Source: ZC4RG20 sp035760685 (GTDB lineage Bacteria > Pseudomonadota > Gammaproteobacteria > Steroidobacterales > Rariloculaceae). From it: a DNA stretch of 10,197 bases. The notes below the pieces were generated by a model that had not been told where the DNA came from, made no database searches, and saw only the letters and a list, made by a program, of their open reading frames with translations. Positions 1 through 6,793 of the stretch are shown here, piece by piece (within the stretch, counting starts at the first letter, position 1; every line of letters begins with the position of its first letter). Location of the stretch: contig DASTSM010000416.1 in the NCBI GenBank assembly GCA_035760685.1, forward strand, positions 1 to 10,197, given 5' to 3'. Made by a program: the position numbers and the translations under genes.

Positions 1-459
1 CGTCGCGACGATGTCGAAAATCTCCGCGTTTGAGAAGCCGTGCGCCTCGAGGTCCGCCACGTCGTCGGCCGTGACGCTCGAAGCGTCGCGCGCCACCACG
101 CGCGCGAAGCGCAGCAACGCGGCTTCGGCCGGCGTGATCGACGGCGGGGTCTCGCCGCGCGCCAAGGCGATCACGTCCGCCGCGGAGAAGAACTCGAGCA
201 GCGCCTTGCCGTGCGCGAGCGTGCAGAGCGTGCTCTTCAGCTCCTGGGCCGCCGCGAAAGTAGCGAGCTCGAAGCGGCGCTTGTCCATCGGCCGCTTGAT
301 GGCGGCGAGCAGCTCCGCCCAGCGCCGCATGACTTCGGGACGATGCGAGAACACCGTCGCGTAGCTCGGGACGTACCCGTAGTGCTTCTGCTGGCGGTCG
401 TACATCGCAAACGTCTCGCCTGCCGCCCACCGTGCAGGAATGGTGTCGATGAATGCCAT
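1..459 (-). CDS. AhpD-like / carboxymuconolactone decarboxylase family protein (3' end cut by window)
   Basis: The 153 visible residues start MAFIDTIPARWAAG and continue off the left edge, so the C-terminus is missing. The family includes AhpD-type peroxidases and peroxidase-related proteins, which use a proton relay and a Cys pair on a helix. Here Glu64, Cys79 and His83 match the spacing of AhpD Glu118, Cys133 and His137 (15 and 4 residues apart). The partner resolving cysteine, three residues before Cys79, is Ser76 (S-x-x-C instead of C-x-x-C). An AhpD-style intramolecular disulfide therefore cannot form at this site, and a single-Cys peroxidase, a decarboxylase-like role or a partner thiol is more likely. 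The start is supported by an AAGGAG ribosome site just upstream (about 465-470 on the + strand). It is the third gene of the leftward operon, 14 bp behind the 2OG oxygenase. Family call is firm; substrate unknown. Confidence 0.85.
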   Translation of the reverse strand, partial: MAFIDTIPARWAAGETFAMYDRQQKHYGYVPSYATVFSHRPEVMRRWAELLAAIKRPMDKRRFELATFAAAQELKSTLCTLAHGKALLEFFSAADVIALARGETPPSITPAEAALLRFARVVARDASSVTADDVADLEAHGFSNAEIFDIVAT

Positions 460-473
460 GGCGGTCTCCTTCG

Positions 474-1421
474 CTAGAGCGAGTAGTGAGCGATCGTGTG
501 GTATTCGCCGGCATCGGCGTAGTCACCTGCCGCCCGGCGTGCGCGAAACGTGCCCCAGTGAATCGGCCTGTAGCGGGGCGGGTGCTGCGCGTCGACCGTC
601 GCCGGCAGCGGCGCGTATTGCGTGCTATAAGCAGGATTGAAGAAGAACGGCGCGCTGAAGCGCTCGGCGTCGGCCGACACGAGGCCGCGATGCAGCGCCG
701 CCCGATAACGGTCGTTCGACCACACCTGCACGATGTCGCCGATGTTCACGACGAGCGCGTCACTGCGCGGCTCGACGAGATGCCACGCTCCGTCGTGAAG
801 CACCTCCAGCCCCGGCTGCTCGTCCTGCAAAAGCAACGTCAGCGCTCCGGCATCCGTGTGCGCGTTCACGCCTAGATGGCCGGCACGCGCTACGTTGAAG
901 CCGGCCGGCCGCGCCGGGGCAGGGCAGGGCGGATAGTAGTTGAGCCGCAGGAAGCTCGTATGGTCCGGCCGGAAGTAACGGTCGAGCGCGTTGCGCGGCA
1001 TGCCGAGATTGGCCGAAATCGCCGCGACGAGCTCGAGGGCCAGCGCGTCGCAGGCCGCGTAGAACCGCGTGACGGCCGGCGCGAGCTCGGGCAGCTCGCG
1101 CGGGAACTGCGGCACCAGCGCGCCGCCGTCGGTCGGCCCGTAGTCGTAGACCTGCTTCCAGTCCCGCGTGTGCTTCGTCAGCTCGCGGTCGTAGAAGCCC
1201 CACGGGTTCTCGGCCGTGCGCGTGATCGCGTGCTTCGCCGAGAGCGGCAGCGCGAAGAACGCGTACATCGCTCGGCGCAGCGCGGCCGTCGTGCCTTCGT
1301 CGATACCGTGGCCGACGATCTGGAAAAAGCCCCACTCGCGGCACGCGGCGTCGATCGCACGCCGCGTCGCGGCGCATCGCAAGTCGCGGATGTCGATGAC
1401 GGGCAGGGTATCGGTGCTCAT
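474..1421 (-). CDS. Fe(II)/2-oxoglutarate-dependent oxygenase, isopenicillin N synthase-like family
   Basis: A 315-residue protein with the full architecture of the plant/fungal/bacterial IPNS-like 2OG oxygenases. An N-terminal DIOX_N-type region (about 6-120; PVIDI at 7-11, WGFFQIVGHGI at 30-40) is followed by the jelly-roll core. The iron facial triad is His188-x-Asp190 (NAHTDAG) with distal His244 (ALHRG). The 2-oxoglutarate carboxylate clamp is Arg254-x-Ser256 (RFS). All are intact, so an active cytosolic oxygenase is expected, performing hydroxylation, desaturation or ring formation with O2 and 2OG. Length is normal for the family. The ATG follows an AGAGGAG ribosome site that sits in the 15-bp gap after the cysteine synthase-glutaredoxin stop, so the two are co-transcribed. 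Neighbours suggest a cysteine-derived, thiol or small amino-acid-like substrate, but this is inference. The family is too broad to name a substrate. Confidence 0.93.
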   Translation of the reverse strand: MSTDTLPVIDIRDLRCAATRRAIDAACREWGFFQIVGHGIDEGTTAALRRAMYAFFALPLSAKHAITRTAENPWGFYDRELTKHTRDWKQVYDYGPTDGGALVPQFPRELPELAPAVTRFYAACDALALELVAAISANLGMPRNALDRYFRPDHTSFLRLNYYPPCPAPARPAGFNVARAGHLGVNAHTDAGALTLLLQDEQPGLEVLHDGAWHLVEPRSDALVVNIGDIVQVWSNDRYRAALHRGLVSADAERFSAPFFFNPAYSTQYAPLPATVDAQHPPRYRPIHWGTFRARRAAGDYADAGEYHTIAHYSL

Positions 1422-1436
1422 TGCAGTGCTCCTCTT

Positions 1437-2957
1437 TCATGCGCTCTTGCGCGGCTGCAGCCATGTCGGCAGCAGCGAATAGGGATCGAGGTCGGCGTTT
1501 CGGTCGAACGAGACGCCGCTTCGCGCGAGCAGCTCCTGGGCGGCGCCGCCGCGCCAGGCCTCGAAGAGCTCCGTGGCGCCGCCGACGTGCGTGCCGCCGA
1601 TGAAGATCTGCGGAATGGTCTTGGCACCCGTGCGCTCGGCGAGCACGGCCCGGATCTTGCCGCCGCGGTCGCCGGCTTGATAGGCGACGGAATCGAGATC
1701 GACGCTCACGAACTCGATGCCCAGCCGCGTGAAAAGCTTCCGCACGGACCAGCAGAACTCGCACCACTCGAGCGCGAACAGCACGACGGGCTCTTTGCGG
1801 ACGATGTCCGCGACGAAGCGCTCGGCTTCGGGGTCGAGTTCCTGCGGTGCCGGCTCGTCGGCCGGGCGGGTAGCGGGTGCGGACGTCGACACGGACGCCG
1901 GCGTCGGCGCCGGCGCGTCGAAGCGGCACGACGGCGTCGAGCGTGACAGCGCGAGCTCTTCGTCCGTCATCTCCTCGCCGATGTCCGCGAACAGCGGCGT
2001 CGAGAGATACCGCTCGCCCGTATCGGGCAACATGCAGACGATGTTCGTGCCGGGCTTCGATCGGCGCGCCACCTCGAGCGCGGCCGCGAGCGTCGCACCG
2101 CTCGACGTGCCGACGAAAATGCCTTCGCGGCGGGCGAGCTCGCGCGCGAGCCGCAGCGCCTCGGCTCCGGCCACGGGCACGATCTCGTCCACCAGTCCCA
2201 AGCTCACGGCGTCCTCAGTGAGCTTCGAGATGAAGTCGGGCGACCAGCCCTGCATGAGGTGCGGGCGAAACCGCGGGTGGCTCTCGAGCGGTTTGCCGGC
2301 CGGGTCGCGCGGCTGCGGGATGCCGCTGCCGAGCACCTGGGCGTTATCGGGCTCGGCCGCCACGATGCGGGTCACCGGGCTCGCCCGCTTGAGCCCGCGC
2401 GCCACGCCCTTCAACGTACCGCCCGTGCCGAAGCCCGACACCCAGTAGTCGAGCCGCTCGCCTGCGAAGTCCGCGAGAATCTCCTGCGCGGTCGTGCGCT
2501 GGTGCACGTCGGCATTCGCCTCGTTCTCGAACTGCCGGCAGAGGAACCAGCCGTGCGCCTCGGCCAGCTCGACGGCCTTCGCGAGCATGCCCGTGCCCTT
2601 CTCCGACGCCGGCGTGAGCACGACCTTGGCGCCTAGGAAGCGCAGGAGCTTGCGGCGCTCGATGCTGAAGCTTTCGGCCATCGTGACGACGAGCGGGTAG
2701 CCCTTTTGCGCGCACACCATCGCGAGCCCGATGCCGGTGTTGCCGCTCGTGGCTTCGACGACGGTTTGACCCGGCTTCAGCTCGCCCGTGGCCTCGGCCC
2801 GCTCGATGATCGCGCGTGCCATGCGGTCCTTGATCGAGCCCATCGGGTTGAATGCCTCCACCTTCACGTAGAGATTCACGCCGGGGGGCGCGAGCTTGCC
2901 GAGCTTCACGAGCGGGGTATTGCCGATCGTCTCGAGAATGTTTTCGTGGCGGGCCAT
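1437..2957 (-). CDS. Cysteine synthase (CysK type) fused to a C-terminal glutaredoxin domain
   Basis: A 506-residue two-domain protein. Residues 1 to about 335 are a fold-type II PLP enzyme of the O-acetylserine sulfhydrylase family. They show IGNTPLVKL (11-19), the PLP lysine Lys43 in SIKDR, the substrate/PLP loop SGNTG (71-75), the phosphate-binding GTGGT (177-181), GTSSGA (283-288) and TGERYLST (313-320). Details such as GTGGT and TGERYLS resemble CysK more than CysM. A Pro/Ala/Thr-rich linker (about 340-375) leads to a glutaredoxin domain (about 378-480) with active site Cys399-Glu-Phe-Cys402, the cis-proline motif TIPQIFIGG (Pro449) and the GG-T-H-V-GG glutathione-site segment (454-460). 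The ATG at 2957 is chosen because GAGGAAC lies about 7 bases upstream and homology begins there; the frame stays open upstream only as antisense to the regulator. Lead gene of the leftward operon. Expected reaction: O-acetylserine plus a sulfur donor to cysteine or an S-substituted cysteine, with the glutaredoxin reducing a bound or released disulfide or thiosulfonate. That last step is inference. Confidence 0.93.
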   Translation of the reverse strand: MARHENILETIGNTPLVKLGKLAPPGVNLYVKVEAFNPMGSIKDRMARAIIERAEATGELKPGQTVVEATSGNTGIGLAMVCAQKGYPLVVTMAESFSIERRKLLRFLGAKVVLTPASEKGTGMLAKAVELAEAHGWFLCRQFENEANADVHQRTTAQEILADFAGERLDYWVSGFGTGGTLKGVARGLKRASPVTRIVAAEPDNAQVLGSGIPQPRDPAGKPLESHPRFRPHLMQGWSPDFISKLTEDAVSLGLVDEIVPVAGAEALRLARELARREGIFVGTSSGATLAAALEVARRSKPGTNIVCMLPDTGERYLSTPLFADIGEEMTDEELALSRSTPSCRFDAPAPTPASVSTSAPATRPADEPAPQELDPEAERFVADIVRKEPVVLFALEWCEFCWSVRKLFTRLGIEFVSVDLDSVAYQAGDRGGKIRAVLAERTGAKTIPQIFIGGTHVGGATELFEAWRGGAAQELLARSGVSFDRNADLDPYSLLPTWLQPRKSA

Positions 2958-2985
2958 GGTTCGTTCCTCGTGGGTTCTGCGTCTG

Positions 2986-3013
2986 GGGATAGGTTGGCTG
3001 CCGACCGTGGCAA
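2986..3013 (-). promoter_or_regulatory. Possible promoter of the cysteine synthase-glutaredoxin operon
   Basis: On the minus strand, TTGCCA (3013 to 3008) matches the -35 consensus at five of six bases. It is followed after 16 bases by TATCCC (2991 to 2986), a weak -10 (three of six). A start near 2979 would leave a leader of about 20 bases containing the GAGGAAC ribosome site. The -35 hexamer lies in the last of the four 12-bp boxes, as expected when an activator binds next to or over a weak -35. The -10 is poor, so this is tentative. Confidence 0.3.
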
Positions 3014-3058
3014 TGCCCGTGGAAACGAGCGTGGTTTTTCCGACCCGAGTGCGTGGTA
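3001..3058 (-). promoter_or_regulatory. 12-bp iteron operator in the divergent promoter region (four boxes)
   Basis: Read on the minus strand there are four boxes with a CCACG core: TACCACGCACTC (3058-3047), AACCACGCTCGT (3036-3025), TTCCACGGGCAT (3024-3013) and TGCCACGGTCGG (3012-3001). The last three are contiguous with an exact 12-bp period; the first sits 22 bp further out. The same box occurs at 6675-6719 upstream of osmC in the same orientation relative to its operon. SARP and OmpR-type winged-helix proteins bind tandem direct repeats, and such a regulator is encoded next door, so it is the likely ligand (inference). The boxes end 9 bases before the suspected -10 of the leftward operon. 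They also lie about 40-95 bp upstream of the regulator's own -10, which would allow autoregulation. Confidence 0.6.
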
Positions 3059-3094
3059 GCGCGCATCCCATGGCGGGGCCGGCGGCGCGGAGAC

Positions 3095-3100
3095 TACAAT
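3095..3100 (+). promoter_or_regulatory. Putative -10 hexamer of the regulator gene, implying a leaderless or near-leaderless mRNA
   Basis: TACAAT matches TATAAT at five of six bases in otherwise very GC-rich DNA and ends 7 bases before the regulator ATG at 3108. Transcription would begin at or within a base or two of the ATG. No Shine-Dalgarno sequence lies at normal spacing: the only GGAG is about 15 bases upstream. No convincing -35 is visible (the region around 3071-3077 is GC-rich), which fits an activator-dependent promoter. Confidence 0.35.
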
Positions 3101-3107
3101 CCCGGCG

Positions 3108-6100
3108 ATGGCGGCTCTGACGCTCAAGTTCCTGGGCGAGCTCGCAATCGTCCGCGGCGGCGAACGACTGGAGCTGCCGCCGTCGCGCAAGACGCGCGCG
3201 CTGCTCGCCTATCTCGCGCTGACAGGACGCTCTTTCAGGCGGGAGCATCTCTGCGAGCTGCTCTGGGAGGTCCCCGACGATCCGCGCGGCTCGCTGCGCT
3301 GGAGCCTGTCGAAGCTGCGGCGGCTCGTGGACGACGACCGCTGCGAGCGGATCGTGGCGGATCGGCTGGCCGTGCGGTTCGACGCCGCTGACGTGGCGAT
3401 GGACGTGCTCGAGCTTGCCGACCTCGCGCTGCACCGGCTCGATAAAGCACCCGTCGAGGAGCTCGAAGCCGCGGCGTCCACCTATTGCGGCACGCCGCTC
3501 GAAGGTCTCGAGCTCCCGGCGTTCCACGACTATTCCGTTTGGCACATGGGCGAGCGCGAGCGCGCGATCGGGCATCAGATACGCCTGCTGACCGCGCTGC
3601 TCGAACGCCTCGCGGCAGAGCCGCAGCGCGCCGTGCCGCACGCGCGCACGCTCGTACGCCTCGCGCCGTACGACGAGCAGGCGCGTGCCGCGCTGATCCG
3701 CCTGCTCGTGGCGCTCGGCCGGCCCGACGACGCCGAGCAGCAGTACACGCTCGGCTCCCGCCTGTTGAAGGAGGCCGGCGCGACGCCGACGGGGGTGCTG
3801 TTTCGAGCGTGGCGCGGCGCGGCTGGGCAAGCGGCGCCGCCGCCCGCGGGCGGTTCCGCGCGCCTCTCGTCGTCGCCGCCCGTGGATGCGCCGCCCGCCG
3901 CGCTCGACGGGATTCTGATCGGCCGGGACATGGAGCTCACTCGGCTGCGCGCGCTCATCGCGGAGAGCTTCGCGCAGCGGCGCTGCCGAGCCGTTCTCGT
4001 GCGGGGCGAGCCCGGCATCGGCAAGAGCCGCTTGCTCGACGCGGCCGCCGCGCTCGCGCGCGAAGCGGGCGCCGCCGTCCTCGAGGCCGCGGCGCACGAG
4101 GCGGAATCGATTCGCCCGTTCGCGCTGTTCGTCGACGCCCTGCGCAAGCTCGAGCCGAAGGCCGCCGCGGCCCTGTTCACGGCCCCCGACGCCGGGAGCT
4201 CGAGCCGCGACCGCTTATTCGAGCGCCTCGGCGAGCTCGTCGCCGCGCGTGCCGCCGAGAATCCCGTGGTGCTGAAGTTCGACGACCTGCAGTGGAGCGA
4301 CGAATCGAGCGCGGCGGCGCTGCATTACCTCGTGCGCACGAGCGCCGATCTGCCGGTGCTGGCGCTGCTCGCGTCCCGCGGCGACGAGCTGCGCGACAAC
4401 ACGCCCGTGATGCGGGCGCTGCGCGACTTGCGGCACGCCGGCTCGCTGGACGAGATCGAGCTCGAGGCGCTCGGGGAAGACGCCGTGCGCTCGATCATCG
4501 GCGCGCGCGCGCCGCGGGCCGACGCCGATCGCCTCTGCAAGCAGTGCGGCGGCAATCCGCTGCTCGCGATCGAGCTCGCGCGCGCCGAGGCGGCCGGCGA
4601 AAGCGGCGAATCCTTGCGCGAGGTGCTGCAAGAGCGGCTCGCGCGCTTCGACGCCGACGGCGGCGAGGTGCTGCGCTGGGCGGCGGTGCTCGCCCCGCGC
4701 GTGGACGCGGCTTCGCTCGCGCGGCTCACGGGGCTCGACTGGAACGCGATCGGCGAGGCGCTCGAAACCGCGGCGCGGCACTCGATGCTGCTGCCGGCCG
4801 AGCGCGGGCTCAAGTTCTCGCACGACCTCATCGCGCGGTGCATCTACGAGGGGCTGTCGCCGGCGCGGCGACGCACGATGCATCGGCGCGTGGCCGAGCT
4901 GCTCGAGCAGGACAGCGTGCTCGACCCGGAGCGTGCCGCGGACCTCGCGCACCACGCCGCGCAGAGCGGCGATCCGGCACTCGCGGCGCGGGCGATGGTG
5001 TCGGCCGGCCGCTTGTGCCTGCGTTTCTTCGCGAACGACGAGGCGCTCGCGCTCGCGAACCGCGGCCTGCAGTGGGTGGAGCAGCTGACCGGAGCCGCGG
5101 AACGCGTGTGCGTCACGCTCGAGCTGCGCGAGATCATGCACACGGCGGCGCCGGTCGCGGATTGGGAAACCGCGGCGCGCGAGTACGCGGCGCTCGCCGA
5201 GCAGGCACTCGACCTCGGGGCCCTGTCGCACGCACGGCGCGGCTATTTCATGGCGAGCTACGTGCACTGGATGCACGGCCATTTCACGGGCGCGCGCGAG
5301 GAGATCCTGCAGTCCGAGCGCGTGGCGCGCAGCGGCAACGACGAAGAGCACATCGTCGGCATCTCGGAAGCCGCGCGCTGCCTCGCGATGCTCGAGCGCG
5401 ACCTCGCGCACGCGGATGCGATGCTCATGGAGGCGCAGGCGCTCGCGCAGCGCAAGGGCGTCACGCACGACGCGATCCCGGCCGCGCTCGGCATGCTGCG
5501 CTTTCAAGAGAACAAGCTCGACGAGGCGGCCGAGCTGTTCAAGGAGGCGCGCACGCTCGCCCGGGCGCGCGGCAACCGGCTCAACGAGTTTCAGGCCATC
5601 GAGTACCTGGCGATGATCGAGCTCGAGCGGGGCCGACCCGAGGCGGCGCGCGCGCACTGCAAGTCGCTCGTCGAGCTCGGCGACAAGCTGCGCGACGGCA
5701 GCGAGCGCCCGTTCGCCTACGCGCTCGACGCGCTCTGCCACTATGCCCTGACCGACGACTCGGCATCGCTCGAAGCCGCCGTGCAAGACCTGCGCGCGGC
5801 CGACGCCAAGCATCGGCTCGCCTACACGCTCACGCGTGCCGCGCTGCTCGACGTGGAGCGCGGCCGGCCCGAGGCGGCCGTTGCACGAGCGGGCGAAGCG
5901 CTTCGCCTGGCCGAGACGCTCGACCGCCCCACGGAGATCCTGCTCGCGCACGCCGCTTTGGCGCTCGCCCGCAAAGCCCTCGCCGACAAGACGGGGTATG
6001 CAATGCACGTCGCGGCGCTAAAGTCGCTCGAGCGCGCGCCCGTGGCGCAATGGGCGCGGGCGCGCGTGGCGGCGATTGCGGTGGAGGCTGCGGGGGCGGC

Positions 6101-6131
6101 GGAGACGGCGGTCGCGGCGGAGGCGGGCTGA
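3108..6131 (+). CDS. SARP-like transcriptional regulator: winged helix + BTAD + ATPase + TPR-like repeats
   Basis: A 1007-residue cytosolic regulator. Residues about 4-95 form an OmpR/SARP-type winged helix (FLGELAIVRGG near 8-18, then SRKTRALLAYLAL and the LRWSLSKLRRLV recognition-helix region at 63-73). Residues about 97-237 form a bacterial transcriptional activator domain rich in helical repeats (LVRLAPYDEQARAALIRLL at 182-200). A Pro/Ala/Ser linker (240-262) leads to a STAND/AAA-like ATPase with GRDMELTRL (272-280), Walker A GEPGIGKS (300-307), Walker B LKFDDLQWSD (389-398) and GGNPLLAIEL (481-490), a sensor-like motif of large regulators. The rest, to an Ala-rich end, is TPR-like helical repeats, the usual signal-sensing part. 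No LuxR-type C-terminal helix-turn-helix is seen. It is transcribed away from the cysteine synthase operon and followed after 9 bp by the DUF4242 gene. Likely role: ATP-dependent activator of the flanking operons through the 12-bp boxes (inference). Confidence 0.9.
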   Translation: MAALTLKFLGELAIVRGGERLELPPSRKTRALLAYLALTGRSFRREHLCELLWEVPDDPRGSLRWSLSKLRRLVDDDRCERIVADRLAVRFDAADVAMDVLELADLALHRLDKAPVEELEAAASTYCGTPLEGLELPAFHDYSVWHMGERERAIGHQIRLLTALLERLAAEPQRAVPHARTLVRLAPYDEQARAALIRLLVALGRPDDAEQQYTLGSRLLKEAGATPTGVLFRAWRGAAGQAAPPPAGGSARLSSSPPVDAPPAALDGILIGRDMELTRLRALIAESFAQRRCRAVLVRGEPGIGKSRLLDAAAALAREAGAAVLEAAAHEAESIRPFALFVDALRKLEPKAAAALFTAPDAGSSSRDRLFERLGELVAARAAENPVVLKFDDLQWSDESSAAALHYLVRTSADLPVLALLASRGDELRDNTPVMRALRDLRHAGSLDEIELEALGEDAVRSIIGARAPRADADRLCKQCGGNPLLAIELARAEAAGESGESLREVLQERLARFDADGGEVLRWAAVLAPRVDAASLARLTGLDWNAIGEALETAARHSMLLPAERGLKFSHDLIARCIYEGLSPARRRTMHRRVAELLEQDSVLDPERAADLAHHAAQSGDPALAARAMVSAGRLCLRFFANDEALALANRGLQWVEQLTGAAERVCVTLELREIMHTAAPVADWETAAREYAALAEQALDLGALSHARRGYFMASYVHWMHGHFTGAREEILQSERVARSGNDEEHIVGISEAARCLAMLERDLAHADAMLMEAQALAQRKGVTHDAIPAALGMLRFQENKLDEAAELFKEARTLARARGNRLNEFQAIEYLAMIELERGRPEAARAHCKSLVELGDKLRDGSERPFAYALDALCHYALTDDSASLEAAVQDLRAADAKHRLAYTLTRAALLDVERGRPEAAVARAGEALRLAETLDRPTEILLAHAALALARKALADKTGYAMHVAALKSLERAPVAQWARARVAAIAVEAAGAAETAVAAEAG

Positions 6132-6140
6132 GGTGCGACG

Positions 6141-6665
6141 ATGACGGTGAACGTGTTTCTCGAACGAACGTTCGACGAGCCCCTGACGCGCGAGGACGTG
6201 CTCGAGGGCGGGCGCGAGTCCGCGTGGTGCTTCGATCTGCACCGCGTGCGCTGGCACGGCAGCTTCCTTTCGCACGACGGCCGCGCGATGGTCTGCCGGT
6301 TCTCGGCACCCGACCTCGAGTCGGCGCGCCTCGCGCTGCGCGATCCCGACACGGACTTATCCAGGCTCTGGTCCGGCGCGGTGCACGAGGGTCGGGCGGA
6401 CGGCACGCCGAACGTCGTCGTCGAGCGCTCCTTTACGACGCCCGCTCGCTTCGAGGACATCGCGGCGCTCGGGCAGGGAAAGCCCTGGTGCTTCGAAGCG
6501 CATCGCGTGACGCATACGCGTTCCTATTTCTCGCTCGACGGCAAGCGCATGTTGTGCTTCTACCAAGCGCCGGACGCGGAAGCCGTGCGCATCGCGCAGC
6601 GCGAAGCGGCCATGCCCGTTACCGGCGCGTGGGGCGGGGCGCTGATCACGCCCGAGTCTCCCTGA
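6141..6665 (+). CDS. Tandem DUF4242 (SCO4226-like, nickel-binding family) protein
   Basis: A 174-residue soluble protein made of two homologous halves, about 3-67 and 92-154. Each half begins with V-x-x-E-R-x-F, then W-C-F-x-x-H-R-V (W29/C30/F31/H34 and W116/C117/F118/H121), then D-G-x-x-M-x-C (C52 and C139) followed by A-P-D. This is the pattern of the DUF4242 family, whose founding member SCO4226 is a small ferredoxin-like-fold nickel-binding protein. Most members carry one unit, so this is an internal duplication that could mimic the usual dimer in one chain. The paired Cys/His residues are candidate metal ligands, but which residues bind metal here is inference. GAGGTG overlapping the regulator stop codon serves as ribosome site 5 bases before the ATG, so translation is probably coupled to the regulator. 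It may be an accessory or metal-sensing partner of the regulator. Confidence 0.8.
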   Translation: MTVNVFLERTFDEPLTREDVLEGGRESAWCFDLHRVRWHGSFLSHDGRAMVCRFSAPDLESARLALRDPDTDLSRLWSGAVHEGRADGTPNVVVERSFTTPARFEDIAALGQGKPWCFEAHRVTHTRSYFSLDGKRMLCFYQAPDAEAVRIAQREAAMPVTGAWGGALITPESP

Positions 6666-6674
6666 CGGCGCCGA

Positions 6675-6719
6675 TTCCACGCTCCGGCGCGTAAATTCCA
6701 CGCGCGTTTCCACGCTCGG
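6675..6719 (+). promoter_or_regulatory. 12-bp iteron operator upstream of osmC (three boxes)
   Basis: Three near-identical boxes lie in the 128-bp gap between the DUF4242 gene and osmC: TTCCACGCTCCG (6675-6686), TTCCACGCGCGT (6696-6707) and TTCCACGCTCGG (6708-6719). The last two are contiguous at a 12-bp period and the first is 21 bp upstream. That matches the layout of the boxes at 3001-3058, in the same orientation relative to the downstream operon. No good -10 follows. A TAAATT (6692-6697) lies between boxes 1 and 2 and, if it is the real -10, the downstream boxes would repress rather than activate. The boxes are followed by a leader of about 75 bases. Confidence 0.6.
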
Positions 6720-6750
6720 TCCAACGGCCGCGGCTCATCGTCTCACCGTA

Positions 6751-6765
6751 CCGGCGCGAAGCCGG
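6751..6765 (+). other. Small GC hairpin in the osmC leader
   Basis: CCGGC-GCGAA-GCCGG can form a 5-bp all-GC stem with a 5-base loop. It sits 15 bases upstream of the AGGAGG ribosome site (6781-6786) of osmC. No U-tract follows, so it is not an intrinsic terminator. It could shape the leader or be chance in GC-rich DNA. Confidence 0.2.
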
Positions 6766-6793
6766 CTCAACCCGAAGACGAGGAGGCCAGGAC

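Noticed and set aside
2960..2973. A fifth CCACG core (minus strand, 2973-2969) as part of the divergent iteron array
   Set aside because: It is 37 bp from the next box, out of the 12-bp phase, and merges into the ribosome site, with no extended match to the consensus.
2958..4097. Open upstream extension of the cysteine synthase-glutaredoxin frame
   Set aside because: It runs antisense through the divergent promoter and the regulator. The ATG at 2957 has a ribosome site and begins at the known family N-terminus.
4215..6008. 597-codon open frame antisense to the regulator
   Set aside because: His/Arg/Leu-rich shadow translation without motifs; the sense strand has convincing domains.
3485..6694. 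1069-codon open frame overlapping the regulator in another frame
   Set aside because: Arg/Ala-rich translation with no family motifs. High GC removes stop codons, so it is a shadow of the real regulator gene.
6692..6697. TAAATT as the -10 of an osmC promoter
   Set aside because: Four of six matches but no -35 at proper distance, and it sits between iteron boxes; kept only as an alternative in the operator entry.
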